The position numbers and the translations under genes are program-made. From Brevundimonas sp. UBA7506 (GTDB lineage Bacteria; Pseudomonadota; Alphaproteobacteria; Caulobacterales; Caulobacteraceae), in assembly GCF_002479495.1 (NCBI RefSeq), contig NZ_DLNQ01000005.1, positions 953,206 through 960,066 of the forward strand: 6,861 nucleotides of DNA. The letters run 5' to 3'. Under the pieces are notes generated by a model. That model did not search any database, was not told where the DNA came from, and saw only the letters and a list, made by a program, of their open reading frames with translations. Of this stretch, positions 6,516-6,861 are shown in pieces (position 1 is the stretch's first letter; each line of letters starts with the position of its first letter).

Positions 6516-6543
6516 TTTATGCGCCCCTTCACCCCGACAGCAA
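6516..6543 (-). promoter_or_regulatory. Weak candidate promoter for the acyltransferase/cupin operon
   Basis: On the minus strand TTGCTG (6543-6538) is followed by 16 bases and CATAAA (6521-6516). The -10-like GCATAA core resembles the rpsJ promoter, but the -35 match is only 3/6 and overlaps the tuf terminator T-tract. Since the tuf terminator is strong, the operon probably needs its own promoter in 6431-6545. This is the best candidate I see. Confidence 0.22.
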
Positions 6544-6571
6544 AACGGCCCCCGGATTGCTCCGGGGGCCG
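6541..6571 (-). terminator. Intrinsic terminator downstream of tuf
   Basis: CGGCCCCCGGA (6546-6556) and TCCGGGGGCCG (6561-6571) form a perfect 11-bp stem. On the minus strand it closes on a GCAA (GNRA) tetraloop and is followed by TTTT (6545-6542). It lies about 90 bases after the tuf stop codon and should separate tuf from the acyltransferase operon. Confidence 0.88.
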
Positions 6572-6591
6572 CCCTGTTACGCTTTACGCCT

Positions 6592-6622
6592 GGCCTGACG
6601 CCCTTGCGGGCTGCTTCAGGCC
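6592..6622 (-). other. Two-tier hairpin in the tuf 3' UTR
   Basis: An outer 7-bp stem, GGCCTGA (6592-6598) with TCAGGCC (6616-6622), encloses an inner 4-bp stem, GCCC (6600-6603) with GGGC (6608-6611). On the minus strand the inner stem carries a GCAA tetraloop. No T-run follows, so it is more likely a stability element or part of a 3'-UTR RNA than a terminator. Confidence 0.5.
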
Positions 6623-6635
6623 GGTACGCTTACTG

Positions 6636-6655
6636 TTCGGGTCCGAAGACCCGGA
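6636..6655 (-). other. UUCG-capped hairpin just after the tuf stop codon
   Basis: On the minus strand CGGGTC-TTCG-GACCCG forms a 6-bp stem (6638-6643 with 6648-6653), extendable by a wobble and an A-T pair to 6636-6655. It closes on a cUUCGg tetraloop, among the most stable RNA loops. It begins about 9 bases after the stop codon. No T-run follows. Confidence 0.55.
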
Positions 6656-6663
6656 TCCATCGC

Positions 6664-6861
6664 TTAGGCGACGATCTTGGCCACGACGCCGGCGCCGACG
6701 GTGCGGCCGCCTTCACGGATGGCGAAGCGCAGCTTCTCTTGCATCGCGATCGGCGTGGTCAGCTCGACGTCCAGCTCGGCGGTTTCGCCCCGCATGCTCA
6801 TCTTCGCGCCTTGCTTCAGGCGCACGGTGCCGGTTACGTCCGTCCGGCGGCAGAAGAGCTT
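6664..6861 (-). CDS. tuf: Elongation factor Tu (C-terminal 65 residues, cut by window edge)
   Basis: The last 65 codons of EF-Tu, the GTPase that brings aminoacyl-tRNA to the ribosome. This part is the end of beta-barrel domain 3. [38 protein letters not shown] and the ending AKIVA are unmistakable. Several positions that are nearly invariant in bacteria differ here: the usual QFYFRT before TDVTG reads KLFCRR, and the usual VEMVMPGDN reads AKMSMRGET. Reading frame is intact to the TAA, so this is not a frameshift. It could be a diverged second copy, a decaying gene or sequence error. The rest of the gene lies beyond 6861. In many bacteria tuf sits directly upstream of rpsJ; here 4.8 kb separates them. 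Confidence 0.93.
   Translation of the reverse strand, partial: KLFCRRTDVTGTVRLKQGAKMSMRGETAELDVELTTPIAMQEKLRFAIREGGRTVGAGVVAKIVA

Noticed and set aside
6431..6532. Longer N-terminus for the acyltransferase (starts at 6466 or 6532)
   Set aside because: The extra residues (MKGRINHGGKRCRK...) do not resemble the family, have no Shine-Dalgarno and begin at the tuf terminator. The ATG at 6430 has AGAGAG upstream.
6571..6663. Possible tRNA gene after tuf, as found after tuf in some bacteria
   Set aside because: The hairpins do not form a cloverleaf. There is no acceptor-stem pairing, T-loop GGTTCGA-type sequence or CCA end.

Overview
The window is GC-rich, tightly packed alphaproteobacterial chromosome, most likely a member of Caulobacterales such as Brevundimonas. 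That guess rests on codon use, the Ala-rich C-terminal tail of ribosomal protein L3, the style of the outer-membrane barrel protein and the DUF2807 envelope protein. It is an inference from family resemblance and no search was run.

Layout. The left end (1-1861, minus strand) is the head of the S10 ribosomal operon, read rpsJ > rplC > rplD > rplW, with rplW cut by the window edge. rplC/rplD and rplD/rplW each share one base in a TAATG junction, so translation is probably coupled. A 584-base divergent intergenic region (1862-2445) follows. It holds a good sigma70-type promoter and a leader of about 220 nt for the S10 operon on the minus strand, and a promoter for an outer-membrane beta-barrel protein on the plus strand (2446-3195). 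The barrel gene ends in a strong intrinsic terminator. It converges on a minus-strand gene for a secreted DUF2807 protein with a run of GSG-containing repeats (3355-4251), which has its own terminator-like hairpin.

Upstream on the minus strand is a two-gene unit: a BioF2/CelD-like GNAT acyltransferase (5279-6430) followed by a cupin_8/JmjC-like protein with an HxD...H metal-binding pattern (4356-5264). The 3' end of a tuf gene (EF-Tu, 6664-6861) enters from the right edge. It is followed by three consecutive hairpins, the last a strong terminator.

How the parts relate. tuf next to rpsJ is the ancestral str/S10 junction in many bacteria. Here the two are on the same strand but separated by about 4.8 kb carrying four envelope or small-molecule genes, and each transcription unit has its own signals. 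The observations most worth a second look are the acyltransferase/cupin pair of unknown substrate, the unexpectedly divergent EF-Tu C-terminus, the hairpin cluster after tuf, and the GSG-repeat protein with an inverted repeat over its putative promoter. No CRISPR array, insertion sequence, tRNA or rRNA gene was seen.
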